The notes below the pieces were generated by a model, which was given only the letters and a program-made list of their open reading frames with translations, had not been told where the DNA came from and did not search any database. The position numbers were made by a program, and so were the translations under genes. Shown piece by piece: positions 1 through 8,455 of a stretch of 47,095 bases of DNA; position 1 is the stretch's first letter, and each line of letters opens with the position of its first letter. This DNA comes from an uncultured Clostridia bacterium (GTDB taxonomy: Bacteria > Bacillota > Clostridia > Christensenellales > Aristaeellaceae), in NCBI GenBank assembly GCA_946411525.1, contig CAMKEI010000012.1, forward strand, positions 1-47,095, written 5' to 3'.

Positions 1-27
1 CAGAAAAAGAACATGCCGTATTTTCAT
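1..27 (-). CDS. start of a CDS running off the left edge (partial)
   Basis: An ATG at 27 reading leftwards is preceded at about six bases by a very purine-rich site (GGGAGGGGGTG). The nine visible codons read MKIRHVLFL, a basic start followed by a hydrophobic run as in a signal peptide or first membrane segment. A promoter-like pair lies upstream at 72-100. Nothing can be said about function because only nine codons are inside the window. Confidence 0.4.
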
Positions 28-71
28 GGTTTTCACCCCCTCCCATATATATATGCTTCTGTGTAAAGATT

Positions 72-100
72 ATAATAGCATATATTGCTTTGTTATGCAA
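72..100 (-). promoter_or_regulatory. putative sigma-A promoter for the left-edge gene
   Basis: On the minus strand TTGCAT (95-100) is followed after 17 bases by TATTAT (72-77), which overlaps a TATAAT shifted by three bases. It points at the ATG at 27. Confidence 0.4.
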
Positions 101-524
101 TTATTGCTTTTTCAGAATAGACACCATTCTGTCGTTATCCGTACAGACATGGAATATGTTCAGTGTGGTTTTGTTTCCCATCCGGGTATAGAAAGGTCCC
201 TCCTATGTGTGCGTATGATAAAGAGAAGATACACACATCGCAGTTGGAAAGCTGAATACAAAGCTGTTTCTTTTCTATACAGGCACAATTTACTTTATCA
301 GTATCGTACAACCCAATAAAAGATGATCAGAGATTTAGCATACACTGCTTTTAAATTATCGCGACACTCGGGCTGTTTCCGTACTGTCCGTAGTTATCGC
401 TTTTTACATGACGAAAAGAGAGTAAGAACAGAATATTAGTCCAGGAATAAACGTGAATATAATCAAAATGATTGTTACGCTTTTCTTGTCAATGAATCTC
501 CTGCTGCAAGTGGGCTAAAAATGG

Positions 525-549
525 ACAGGCCGGGATTACAAAGCCCTGT
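525..549. terminator. weak bidirectional hairpin after the acyl-CoA ligase gene
   Basis: ACAGG (525-529) pairs with CCTGT (545-549). A T-run follows on the plus strand, and on the minus strand TTTTT follows after a short gap. It sits just past the stop codon of the ligase gene at 556, so it may end the long minus-strand operon. The stem is short and the call is weak. Confidence 0.3.
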
Positions 550-555
550 TTTTTA

Positions 556-1959
556 TCATCCGGAAATCTTTTCCAGCTCTGCAAACTTGACCTTTCCGTA
601 ATCATTCCTCGGAATCTTATCAATCACAAACACCCGGAATGCGGAATGATGAAGGTTTGTCTTGCTGCTGATGAAGGAAATAACTTCTTCCTTCAGGCCT
701 TCATCTGTCGTGAAGATGTTCATCCGCTTGTCATCGCCGGTACAGACAAAATCCGCCGTGGGCTGCCATGTCTTCAGAATCCGCTCCGTTTCGTCCAGGC
801 TGACACGGAGTCCAAACAATTTCAGGAACCGGCCTTTCCGGCCGATGATAAAGTAGAAGCCGTCCTGATCCCGTTTGGCGATATCCCCGGTATGGTACTC
901 TCCGCAGAATTCGTCGTCCTTCATCAGGTCGTCCCGGCAGACGGCGTAGCCCATCGTTACGTTCGGTCCGCGGTAACCCAGCTCGCCGGTGACGGTGCCG
1001 TCCTCGTTTTCCACTTCGTCCAGCAGGAACAGTTCCCCGTTCGGGATCGCCTTGCCCATGCTGCCGATCTTTTCCAGCGCCAGGCTGGGATCCAGGAACG
1101 CCATCCGTGCGCTGGTCTCGCTGGTGCCGAAGGTGGCGCAGAACCGCTTCCCGCTGTTTTTGCAGTAGGACGCGATCCAGGTGAACATCTTGTCCGTCAG
1201 TTTTCCGCCGCCCTCTGCCAGGGTGTACAGGTCCGGCAGGTCCATCTGGTCGAATCCGACCCGGCGCATGACCTCATAGCTGAAGGGCACACCGCAGAAG
1301 CTGGTCCCTTTGTTTTCTTTGATAAACTCCCAGAACTCGGGATCCATCAGGTTCGCCTTGATCATCAGCACGGACGCGCCGACCACCAGGTGGCTGTTGA
1401 TCACGTTCAGGCCCATCGTATAGTTCATGGGAAGGTCGCAGATGCCGATCTCCTCCGTGCTCCAGCTGAACACCTTTGCCACGTTCTCCGCGTTGGCTTC
1501 CAGGTTGCCGTACTTATGCCGGACCAGTTTGGGGCTTCCGGTGGAGCCGGACGTGGTGAGCAGCATTGAAAGCTTTTCGTTCAGCGGATATGGTTCGTAC
1601 CGGGTTTTCAGCAGAACATAACCACAGGCGGAATAGATCTTCTCACCGCCGATGCCTTCCGCCTTTTTTTCCGGAGCCCAGTAATAGGAGGGTGTGTACA
1701 TGCTCTCCAGGTTCATCCTTAATCCTTCGTCCAGGCTCGCGCTCAGGAGCAGCGGAACCTGCCTGTTGTTTTCGAACGCCATGTAGCCGATTAGGGATCC
1801 GGCGCAATTTTCGCACAGGCAGAAGATCACGCTCCGCGGAAGCTTCAGGTCGTCGAACTCCCGGATCGTTCTGCAGACGTCCCCGTAGGTCAGTGAATAA
1901 CCGCTGTCGTCCTTGATGGCCATTTTGGCCTGGTTATGTTTGTCAACGTTGAGAAACAT
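556..1959 (-). CDS. ANL-superfamily acyl-CoA/acyl-ACP ligase
   Basis: This 467-residue protein is a class I adenylate-forming enzyme, expected to activate a carboxylic acid as acyl-AMP and pass it to CoA or an ACP thiol in the cytoplasm. The P-loop-like motif LLTTSGSTGSPKLVRH lies near residue 135, the FGTSET motif near 277, and the hinge motif YHTGDIA with IGRKGRFLKLFG near 355-380. The late PRNDYGK carries the usual catalytic lysine near the C-terminus. It starts at an ATG behind AGGAGG and is the last gene of the operon, 53 bases after an ACP gene. That ACP is a plausible acceptor. Substrate cannot be read from sequence. O-succinylbenzoate- or 4-coumarate-CoA-ligase-like annotations would be over-precise. 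Confidence 0.85.
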   Translation of the reverse strand: MFLNVDKHNQAKMAIKDDSGYSLTYGDVCRTIREFDDLKLPRSVIFCLCENCAGSLIGYMAFENNRQVPLLLSASLDEGLRMNLESMYTPSYYWAPEKKAEGIGGEKIYSACGYVLLKTRYEPYPLNEKLSMLLTTSGSTGSPKLVRHKYGNLEANAENVAKVFSWSTEEIGICDLPMNYTMGLNVINSHLVVGASVLMIKANLMDPEFWEFIKENKGTSFCGVPFSYEVMRRVGFDQMDLPDLYTLAEGGGKLTDKMFTWIASYCKNSGKRFCATFGTSETSARMAFLDPSLALEKIGSMGKAIPNGELFLLDEVENEDGTVTGELGYRGPNVTMGYAVCRDDLMKDDEFCGEYHTGDIAKRDQDGFYFIIGRKGRFLKLFGLRVSLDETERILKTWQPTADFVCTGDDKRMNIFTTDEGLKEEVISFISSKTNLHHSAFRVFVIDKIPRNDYGKVKFAELEKISG

Positions 1960-2012
1960 ATTTCTTTCCTCCTGAAACAGTGCCGGTTGCTTCCTGATGG
2001 TCCGAATTCAGT

Positions 2013-2246
2013 TTATCCTTCGGCCTGGAGCTTCTCGATCAGTTCGATCATGGCGTCCACGGTGTTAAAGTTGTCGGGTTCAAGATCGTCGACATCGATT
2101 TCTACGTCGAACGTATCATTCATTTCCTGAACGATCGAGATAATGTCAAAAGAATCCAGTATACTTTCGTCAATCAGCTTTTTTTCTTTTTCAAACTCTA
2201 CGTCCGGGCGAATTTCCTCCAGTAAGGCAAGCAGTTGTTCTCTCAT
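2013..2246 (-). CDS. acyl carrier protein (DltC-like position)
   Basis: A 77-residue acidic helical protein with the carrier-protein signature LDSFDIISIVQEM. The serine near residue 35 would take the 4'-phosphopantetheine arm. The length is typical of ACP or DltC. A clear AAAGGAG precedes the ATG. It lies between a GNAT gene and an ANL ligase and downstream of DltA- and DltB-like genes, so its natural partners are the adenylation enzyme (3132-4640), which would load it, and the MBOAT protein (4660-6258), which would take the acyl group. It could equally be loaded by the neighbouring ligase at 556-1959. Confidence 0.85.
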   Translation of the reverse strand: MREQLLALLEEIRPDVEFEKEKKLIDESILDSFDIISIVQEMNDTFDVEIDVDDLEPDNFNTVDAMIELIEKLQAEG

Positions 2247-2338
2247 GATTCTTTTCTCCTTTACTTGATGATATTTATATTCTGTTTCTATTGAAAAAGA
2301 ATATTCAACAATTGTAGTTTTAAGCGGGAAACTGTATT

Positions 2339-3148
2339 TCAGCTATCCGTTTTTGTCCAGATATCCATCTGCCGTGTCGTATCTGCGAACCCTGTTTTTT
2401 CATACAGGGACAGAGCCGCTTTATTGGTCTGTTTAACCCAAAGAAGGTATTCCTTTTCCGGCCCTCCCCTGGCAATAATTGTTTGCAGTAATTCCTTTGC
2501 AATTCCTTTTCCGCGCATTGCCGGATTCACAGTAACATGCCGGATCCAGGACCGTCTACCGCTTGATTCGATCATGGCGCAGCCAATAACCTTACCGGAG
2601 ATGGAATCCCCATATACCCACATTTCATGATGGAGAATCGCTTCTGTCAATTCATCGCCGACAGGAAACGCGTCTGTCAGTCTGTCAAATGAGGAACAGA
2701 ACAATGACAGAATGGCTTCTTTATCCTGTAGATCGGCCTGCCGGATAACGCCTCCCGTTATGGATGGCATTTGAGAATCGGAAGGTTTGCAGCTCATCAT
2801 CCTGGCAGTGTCCGAAAAACGAAAACCGCATCGACGAAGGATATCTCTTTCTGCTTCTTTCTTTTCTGACAGCCGTGCGGAATAGATGATTTCAGAAACC
2901 AGTTCCATATGATCAGGAAGTATACATTCATAGGAATCCGTTTTGTCTGTGTGCGCCTGATAAAAGAACTGATTTCTTCCCTCTTTCACCAGAATCCAGC
3001 CAAATCCTCCTGCAGCGTCTGTTTCATACAATTGCTCTGACTGAATAGCTTTATCAATGTCATCCGGCAGCCAGTAGCAATTGCTGATATACCCTTTCAG
3101 AGAAAGCAGGCTGTTTCCTGTGTCTTTGATATCACTGATCTTCCGCAT
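2339..3148 (-). CDS. GNAT-family N-acetyltransferase
   Basis: This is a 269-residue protein whose C-terminal half is a GNAT fold. The acetyl-CoA-binding motif VNPAMRGKGIAKELLQ lies near residues 207-222, followed by NKAALSLYEKTGF, the usual final strand-helix. The first 110 residues are not assignable and may bind substrate. The start overlaps the end of the DltA-like gene by 17 bases, so the two are probably translationally coupled. A 92-base AT-rich gap separates it from the ACP gene. Its place inside a Dlt-like set suggests it acylates an amino group on the cargo or on the sugar, but that is inference. Confidence 0.8.
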   Translation of the reverse strand: MRKISDIKDTGNSLLSLKGYISNCYWLPDDIDKAIQSEQLYETDAAGGFGWILVKEGRNQFFYQAHTDKTDSYECILPDHMELVSEIIYSARLSEKKEAERDILRRCGFRFSDTARMMSCKPSDSQMPSITGGVIRQADLQDKEAILSLFCSSFDRLTDAFPVGDELTEAILHHEMWVYGDSISGKVIGCAMIESSGRRSWIRHVTVNPAMRGKGIAKELLQTIIARGGPEKEYLLWVKQTNKAALSLYEKTGFADTTRQMDIWTKTDS

Positions 3149-4640
3149 CTGTAATCATGCTCCGCAATTCGCTTCGGTCGATTTTTCCGTTTTTGTTCAG
3201 GGGCATCGTGTCGAGATGAACATAAATATTGGGGAGCATATATTTGGGGAGTTTTTCTTTTAGCCGGTTGATCAGTTCTTTCCGGTCAATATCACCGTCG
3301 TAGAACAGATAAATCTTGTTTTTGATCTGATCATAGATGCAGCAGCACATCCGGACTTCATCGATAGCCCCGGCAAAAGTTTCAATCTCTCCCAGTTCGA
3401 TCCGGTGACCCATATGCTTGATCTGGAAATCTTTTCTGGACGCAAACACATATTCATTCCGCTCATTCAGATATGCCAGGTCTCCGGTATGATAGATCAG
3501 TTCCGGATAATTGTTATGTTCAGGCGTCTGTTTGAATGCCTGTGCGGTACGTTCGGGATTGTTATAGTATCCCAGGGCCAGGCAGGTGCCGCGCACACAT
3601 ATTTCCCCTGTTTCTCCGGGGCCGATGGGAGTTCCGTCTTCCCTGATAACCATCACATGCTCATTGGCAAAAGCTTTCCCCAACGGTAATACTTCCGTAT
3701 CTTCAAACTGCCTGTCAATGACATAATACATGCAGTTGCAGGTAATCTCCGTCGGCCCGTACAGATTGACATACTGAACATCCGGCATGTATTTGCGCCA
3801 GATGTTCAGTTGTTTCATTGGCATTTGCTCTCCTGAAAACAACACATTTTTCAGAAAATGCGGAATATCATATTTGAAACTGTTAAACCCGGACGGAATG
3901 CAGATAGCCGAGACTGCCCAGATAATGGATGATACCTTTCTTTCATTCAGAAAATCGATGAGTTTCTTCGGCATCGTAAAGCAGACTTTGGGAATAATCT
4001 GCATCTGCGCTCCGCAATACAGCGTGGAATAAATATCCTTTGTGGAAACGTCAAAATCGAAAGGCGCCTGATTGCCAAATATCTCATCCTGTGTAAATCC
4101 GAATGTCCGGACAAACACAGGAATAAAATCGACAACAGACCGGTGGGAAATCAGCACCGCCTTGGGTACTCCGGTTGAACCGGAGGTGCAGATGGCATAC
4201 AGCGGATCCGTGTCCAGCGCCTTGTCCTGGACATCCTGGATAGCCTGCTCATTCACTTCTGCTTTGGATAATACATCATAATCGTATACAGTACAGATTC
4301 CCTGAACTGCCGTTTCAATTTCCGGAAGATCTGTCAGTTTGATTGCCGCAACGGGCCTGATTTGTTCAAAAATAGTCCTGATTCGGTCGATTGGCTGATT
4401 GACGTCAATCGGAACATAGAAGTTCCCGCTGAATATAATGCCGAAAATGGCGCAGATGCTCTGAATATTTCTGTCAATAAAGACAACGATTGGTTTCCGC
4501 GTTGCATTGTGTTTTTCAATAAGGGCGGATCCTATTCTTTTTCCGGTTTCTGTAAACCGGGCATAAGTTATGAATTGCTGTTCATCTGCGAAAACCGTTT
4601 TGTTCGGGTTGCCGTTTTTCAGCCAGTTAATTATTTCCAT
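3132..4640 (-). CDS. amino-acid adenylation enzyme, DltA-like
   Basis: A 502-residue stand-alone adenylation domain of the NRPS/DltA type. Visible core motifs are ICTSGSTGVPKAVLISH (A3), NLYGPTEITCNC (A5), GETGEICVRG (A6), YHTGDLA (A7), a hinge region with GHRIELGEIE (A8), and PLNKNGKIDRSEL with the A10 lysine. It should activate an amino acid and load a carrier protein. The start at 4640 is chosen because MEIINWL follows AAAGAAGGG, and an upstream in-frame ATG would overlap the MBOAT gene. The stretch FDFDVSTKDIYSTLYCG matches the DltA family, but the substrate may not be D-alanine: no lipoteichoic acid genes are nearby and the ACP gene is separated by a GNAT. Confidence 0.85.
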   Translation of the reverse strand: MEIINWLKNGNPNKTVFADEQQFITYARFTETGKRIGSALIEKHNATRKPIVVFIDRNIQSICAIFGIIFSGNFYVPIDVNQPIDRIRTIFEQIRPVAAIKLTDLPEIETAVQGICTVYDYDVLSKAEVNEQAIQDVQDKALDTDPLYAICTSGSTGVPKAVLISHRSVVDFIPVFVRTFGFTQDEIFGNQAPFDFDVSTKDIYSTLYCGAQMQIIPKVCFTMPKKLIDFLNERKVSSIIWAVSAICIPSGFNSFKYDIPHFLKNVLFSGEQMPMKQLNIWRKYMPDVQYVNLYGPTEITCNCMYYVIDRQFEDTEVLPLGKAFANEHVMVIREDGTPIGPGETGEICVRGTCLALGYYNNPERTAQAFKQTPEHNNYPELIYHTGDLAYLNERNEYVFASRKDFQIKHMGHRIELGEIETFAGAIDEVRMCCCIYDQIKNKIYLFYDGDIDRKELINRLKEKLPKYMLPNIYVHLDTMPLNKNGKIDRSELRSMITDAEDQ

Positions 4641-4659
4641 AATATACCCTTCTTTTAAA

Positions 4660-6258
4660 TTAAAACTGTTCATAAATAAAGCTTGCCGCATTATACTCAG
4701 GACCATAAATGCCAAAGATCAGAACTAGCAGAATAGCTGCGATATATATAGCCCACCGGAATATCAAATGCTGCCTGGCGAAGACTTCCCGGAAAGAAAT
4801 ACCTTTCTCATGTTTTGAGTCCACATACATCAGCAGGATCAGGAATAGCGCCAGGATAATCCAGTTGGCGTCGTTCAGGCCTAGTTTCAGAAGCGTGCCG
4901 TTGGTCAGGAACGAAATATTCCGCCAGTTCGTAAAGGTTCTGCCAAACATTGCCAATGCAGTCGGTAGATCGTTCGCCCGCGAAAAAAATCTTCCGACGC
5001 TTACAATTGTGAATGTGCGGAGAATCCGGAACGCCCGCCAGGTAACGGTTTTTTCATCGATCCGGCACAGTTTCCTTGCTTTGACATATACGTCTTCCAG
5101 CAGGATGCTGATCATGATAAACGTTCCGTTCCACACGCCGTAAGCTACATATTTCCAGTTCGCTCCATGCCAAAATCCAACGCAGAAATACACAATAAAC
5201 ATGGCAAGAAATGCCGGCAGTCGTTTGCCGACAAACTGTCCGAGTATCTTGCGACTCTTACGGCTCAAATTGGTAAATGCTTTGGATAATGAAAGCGGAT
5301 AAAATATATAATCCTTCATCCAGCTACCCATCGTAATATGCCAGCGGCGCCAGAAATCCTCAATGGAGCTGGCGTAATACGGCTGCTTGAAATTCAGTTC
5401 CAGTTCGATTCCCAGCATCTGCGCTACGCCACGAGCAATATCCATTCCGCCGGAAAAATCCGTATACACCTGCAAACCGTAAAGCGCCACAGCAAAGAAT
5501 AGAATCGGACCTGTGTACGATGTATAGTTTTCAAAAAGATAGTTGACAGGAATGGCAAGACGTTCTGCAATCACTAGTTTCTTGATAAAGCCCCATAACA
5601 TCAGCTGTGCACCAAAGCACAATCTTTGATAATCAAAAGAGTGTCCCTCATAGAGCTGATTTGCAAGCTGCTTATACCGTGGAATGGGTCCCTGGATAAT
5701 CTGCGGGAAAAAAGACATGAAAAGCAGGAATTTGGCAGGATTCCGATCAGCCTGCACCTTACCGCGATAAATATCGACCAGATAAGAAATCGCCTGTAGG
5801 GTATAGAAAGAAATGCCCAAAGGAAGAAGCAGATTCAGATACGGAACAGACCAGTTGGTTCCCAGAGAAAAGAAAAGGCTGTTCAGATTGTCACCGAAGA
5901 AATTATAATATTTCAAGAATAACAGGGCACCAAGTATCAATAGAATCCCTGCGCTCAGTATCCGACGGCTCTTCTTTTTCTGTTTTTCCTTCAGCGTCTT
6001 TTTCTCATCGCGGGTCAGTTCCGGATGGCTACTGAGATACTCTCGGTTCCGGTCGTTTGTCCACTGGAGAAGCAGGCCGAACAGATATGTCACCAGGCTC
6101 GTTGCGAGCAGGACGAACACCAACCATTTGCTGTTCAGCCAGTAAAAAACATAGCTGCCCGTAAGCAGGACTATCCACCGGATTTTCTTCGGGACAAGGT
6201 AATAAACCAGTACAACCGCCAGCACAAACAGGATGAACTGAAGTGAAACTATGCTCAT
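4660..6258 (-). CDS. MBOAT-family O-acyltransferase (DltB/AlgI-like)
   Basis: A 532-residue polytopic membrane protein of the MBOAT family, which moves acyl groups across the membrane towards extracytoplasmic sugars. The catalytic histidine lies in FCVGFWHGANWKYVAYG. The motifs VYTDFSGGMDIARG and IEDFWRRWHITMGSWMKDY are family signatures. The length is a little above usual DltB (about 400) and close to AlgI/PatA-like members (470-520). Translation starts at an ATGA overlap with the SGNH gene behind AGGAGG. The order SGNH, MBOAT, adenylation enzyme, carrier protein is a rearranged version of the dlt gene set. Confidence 0.92.
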   Translation of the reverse strand: MSIVSLQFILFVLAVVLVYYLVPKKIRWIVLLTGSYVFYWLNSKWLVFVLLATSLVTYLFGLLLQWTNDRNREYLSSHPELTRDEKKTLKEKQKKKSRRILSAGILLILGALLFLKYYNFFGDNLNSLFFSLGTNWSVPYLNLLLPLGISFYTLQAISYLVDIYRGKVQADRNPAKFLLFMSFFPQIIQGPIPRYKQLANQLYEGHSFDYQRLCFGAQLMLWGFIKKLVIAERLAIPVNYLFENYTSYTGPILFFAVALYGLQVYTDFSGGMDIARGVAQMLGIELELNFKQPYYASSIEDFWRRWHITMGSWMKDYIFYPLSLSKAFTNLSRKSRKILGQFVGKRLPAFLAMFIVYFCVGFWHGANWKYVAYGVWNGTFIMISILLEDVYVKARKLCRIDEKTVTWRAFRILRTFTIVSVGRFFSRANDLPTALAMFGRTFTNWRNISFLTNGTLLKLGLNDANWIILALFLILLMYVDSKHEKGISFREVFARQHLIFRWAIYIAAILLVLIFGIYGPEYNAASFIYEQF

Positions 6259-7616
6259 TTCGCTTTTCCTCCTGCTGTCTTGCTAATTCCCTGGACGTTA
6301 AATCGGCCGTACTGTTTTTCGCCGTTCACCGTACGGTACGGAACCACGGTATAGGTATACTTGACAGAAGCTTCCCGGTTGATATTGTTATATTGTGTGG
6401 TTGTTGGCTTAACTGTCTTGATCAGTTCCCATGGCTTCCCTCCGCCCTTACGGTAAATTACATATCCTTCTGCTCCGTCAACCAGTTCCCAATAGATGGA
6501 TATCGTCTGGTCCTTCGCGGTCGAACGGATCAGTTTCGGGGCGTCAAGATCCGCTCTTTCGGCATGATCCATTTCAAAGTCGAGGGCATAGAAGGCGATT
6601 TTATTGTTGTACTCTTCGGCTGCTTTGTCCCAGTCCTCCCATCCGGACGTCCCCCGCTTGTCCTCGAATCCATAATGGTCGATCAGGTACTTGCCCAAAT
6701 AATGGGAAAACTTCAGTGAACCGTGGATATTTGTATGTGTTTCATTGTAAAATTCCATTTTCATATCCAGACCAAGCAGTTCAACGTTGTTCAGGAGGTC
6801 CAGGCAGGGATAGCCGCGGGCAACCGCCATATCAGTCAGGCTATTCATATGTTCGACGGCCTTTTTTGTTGTGCTTTGCGGACACGTCACAAACAGCACG
6901 TTCAGCTTCTGTTCGTCGCAGTAATCCAACAGATCGGTAAAGGCAGCCTGTACGTCTGCCGGGGGATCAAGTCTCTGATCCGATTTAATATAAGATTTGG
7001 AGAGGTCTGTTACCTGTTTGAGTAATTTATCGGAGTATCGTGAGCTCTTATAGTCTGTTTCTGCGGCGTCAAAAACCCATGGCTGCAGCTCGTTCCACCG
7101 GCTGTGGAAGCGGATGATGGGCAGGTAATACTGCAGTTTTTCTTCCAATGTAGCCTCGGTATCCATATGATCAGTTAGGTTTTTGATCATCTGGTATTTG
7201 TTCAGGGACGCCGGAAGATAATCGACTGAGTGATGGATCCAGGCGGAATTGGTCGTGGCTGACCAGCCTCTGAACGCATTCATGTTGATGATAAACAGCG
7301 CGTTGGGCTGAGTTTTGTGCGCTTCAATCAGGTAGTGCTTCATTGCAAGCACCGGCGCCGAGTAATTGGCATATGTCCAGACGGCGATACCGTATTCAGA
7401 CCAGCCGAATAATGACTGGTAAAACTCAAACACCGCGCTGCCGCCGATATATACAGCGTCCAGGCTGCCCGGTTTCTCTTTGAGATACCCGACCTCAGCC
7501 TCATAGCTCCTCGGGTCGGAAACGCCGAAGTGCATTTGGACGAAATTGAATACAATGACAAAAACGATCAGAAACCCGATCGCCCTGAGCAAGTTCCACC
7601 AGCTGTTTTTCTTCAT
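6255..7616 (-). CDS. membrane-anchored SGNH-like protein with C-terminal FN3 domain (DltD/AlgJ-like)
   Basis: This 453-residue protein has an N-terminal membrane anchor (about residues 9-28) and an extracytoplasmic SGNH-hydrolase-like domain. YIGGSAVFEF (about 56-65) corresponds to the GDS block with its serine. NETHTNIHGSLKFSHYL (about 293-309) corresponds to the DxxH block, but asparagine stands where the catalytic aspartate is expected. Residues about 355-448 read as a fibronectin type III domain. The domain pairs with the MBOAT gene that overlaps it by four bases, so it likely completes transfer of the exported acyl group to a surface polymer. A GGAGGGG site lies just before the ATG. The FN3 tail is unusual for DltD. 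Confidence 0.75.
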   Translation of the reverse strand: MKKNSWWNLLRAIGFLIVFVIVFNFVQMHFGVSDPRSYEAEVGYLKEKPGSLDAVYIGGSAVFEFYQSLFGWSEYGIAVWTYANYSAPVLAMKHYLIEAHKTQPNALFIINMNAFRGWSATTNSAWIHHSVDYLPASLNKYQMIKNLTDHMDTEATLEEKLQYYLPIIRFHSRWNELQPWVFDAAETDYKSSRYSDKLLKQVTDLSKSYIKSDQRLDPPADVQAAFTDLLDYCDEQKLNVLFVTCPQSTTKKAVEHMNSLTDMAVARGYPCLDLLNNVELLGLDMKMEFYNETHTNIHGSLKFSHYLGKYLIDHYGFEDKRGTSGWEDWDKAAEEYNNKIAFYALDFEMDHAERADLDAPKLIRSTAKDQTISIYWELVDGAEGYVIYRKGGGKPWELIKTVKPTTTQYNNINREASVKYTYTVVPYRTVNGEKQYGRFNVQGISKTAGGKAK

Positions 7617-7678
7617 AGCCCCTCCGGATATTCAGGCGCTTTTCCGCCGCCTGTTATGCATAAGCGTCATAGCTGATA

Positions 7679-8443
7679 TCACATGATCGTGCATCCGTCC
7701 ACGGCCAGGACCTGGCCGGAAACATATTCCGACAGATCCGAAAGCAGGAACATGCAGGCCTTCGCGATGTCCTCCGGCTCAGCCAGGCGGCCCATGCAGA
7801 TGTTGCTGATGCGGTTCTGCAGTTTTTCGGGATCCGCCTGCTGCATCATCGCCGTGTTGGTCAGGCCCGGGGCGATCGCGTTCACCCGGATCTTCTTTTC
7901 CGCCAGCTCCTTGGCGGCGGATTTTGTCAGGGAAACCACCGCGCCTTTAGTCGCGGAATAGACCAGCTGGCCTCTGTTGCCGCGAAGCGCGACCATGGAA
8001 GCGATATTGACGATGCTTCCGCCGGTCTCCTGCCTGCCCATGATCCGGCTGACCATCTGCAGCATGTTGATCGTCCCGAAGACGTTGACGTTGAACATTT
8101 TCTGCATGTTCTCAAAGCTGATCATCCCGATCAGTTCGTTGAACTCCACGCCGGCATTGTTCACCAGCCCGTCGATATGCCCGCATTCCTTTTTGATCTG
8201 CATGACGGCTGTCTTCGCTTCCTGCTCGCTGCTGATGTCGAAGTACAGGGAGCGGATCTCTCCGTCTGCTGAATCATTCACTTCTTTGTTCCATTCCTCG
8301 ACGGATCCCGGGCGGACGTCCGTGGCATATACGGTCGCGCCGTTCCGGGCGAAGACCGTCGCCATGGCCTGTCCGATGCCCCTGCCGGCGCCGGTCACGA
8401 TGATCACTTTATCGTTTAGTAAGCCGTAGGTTTTCTCTTCCAT
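7679..8443 (-). CDS. SDR-family oxidoreductase, FabG-like
   Basis: A 254-residue classical short-chain dehydrogenase/reductase. The cofactor motif TGAGRGIG is at residues 17-24, NNAG at 95-98, and the catalytic Ser149, Tyr162 and Lys166 (YSATK) are all present. DVRPG after strand 2 points to NAD(H) or NADP(H) use that I cannot separate. It resembles 3-oxoacyl-ACP reductases. It sits 12 bases after the 5S-like carboxylase gene and before the Dlt-like set, and it is the second SDR of the locus. It could reduce a 3-oxoacyl thioester built by the KAS III enzymes, but a sugar or polyol substrate is not excluded. AGGAG precedes the ATG. Confidence 0.9.
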   Translation of the reverse strand: MEEKTYGLLNDKVIIVTGAGRGIGQAMATVFARNGATVYATDVRPGSVEEWNKEVNDSADGEIRSLYFDISSEQEAKTAVMQIKKECGHIDGLVNNAGVEFNELIGMISFENMQKMFNVNVFGTINMLQMVSRIMGRQETGGSIVNIASMVALRGNRGQLVYSATKGAVVSLTKSAAKELAEKKIRVNAIAPGLTNTAMMQQADPEKLQNRISNICMGRLAEPEDIAKACMFLLSDLSEYVSGQVLAVDGCTIM

Positions 8444-8455
8444 AGCCTGCTCCTG

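Larger units (their letters stand above)
28..555. other. AT-rich intergenic stretch without a convincing gene
   Basis: Apart from the promoter at 72-100 and a weak hairpin at 525-549, I see no gene here. A 97-codon plus-strand frame (26-319) lacks a ribosome binding site and any recognisable motif, and the base composition is clearly more AT-rich than the genes beside it. Confidence 0.5.

Noticed and set aside
26-319. A 97-codon plus-strand frame near the left edge
   Set aside because: There is no ribosome binding site, the composition is that of AT-rich intergenic DNA, and its first bases overlap the likely start of a minus-strand gene.
646-1569. A 307-codon open frame on the plus strand inside the acyl-CoA ligase gene
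   Set aside because: It lies wholly antisense to a gene with all ANL motifs, has no ribosome binding site and no recognisable domain. Its length is a by-product of GC-rich codon use.
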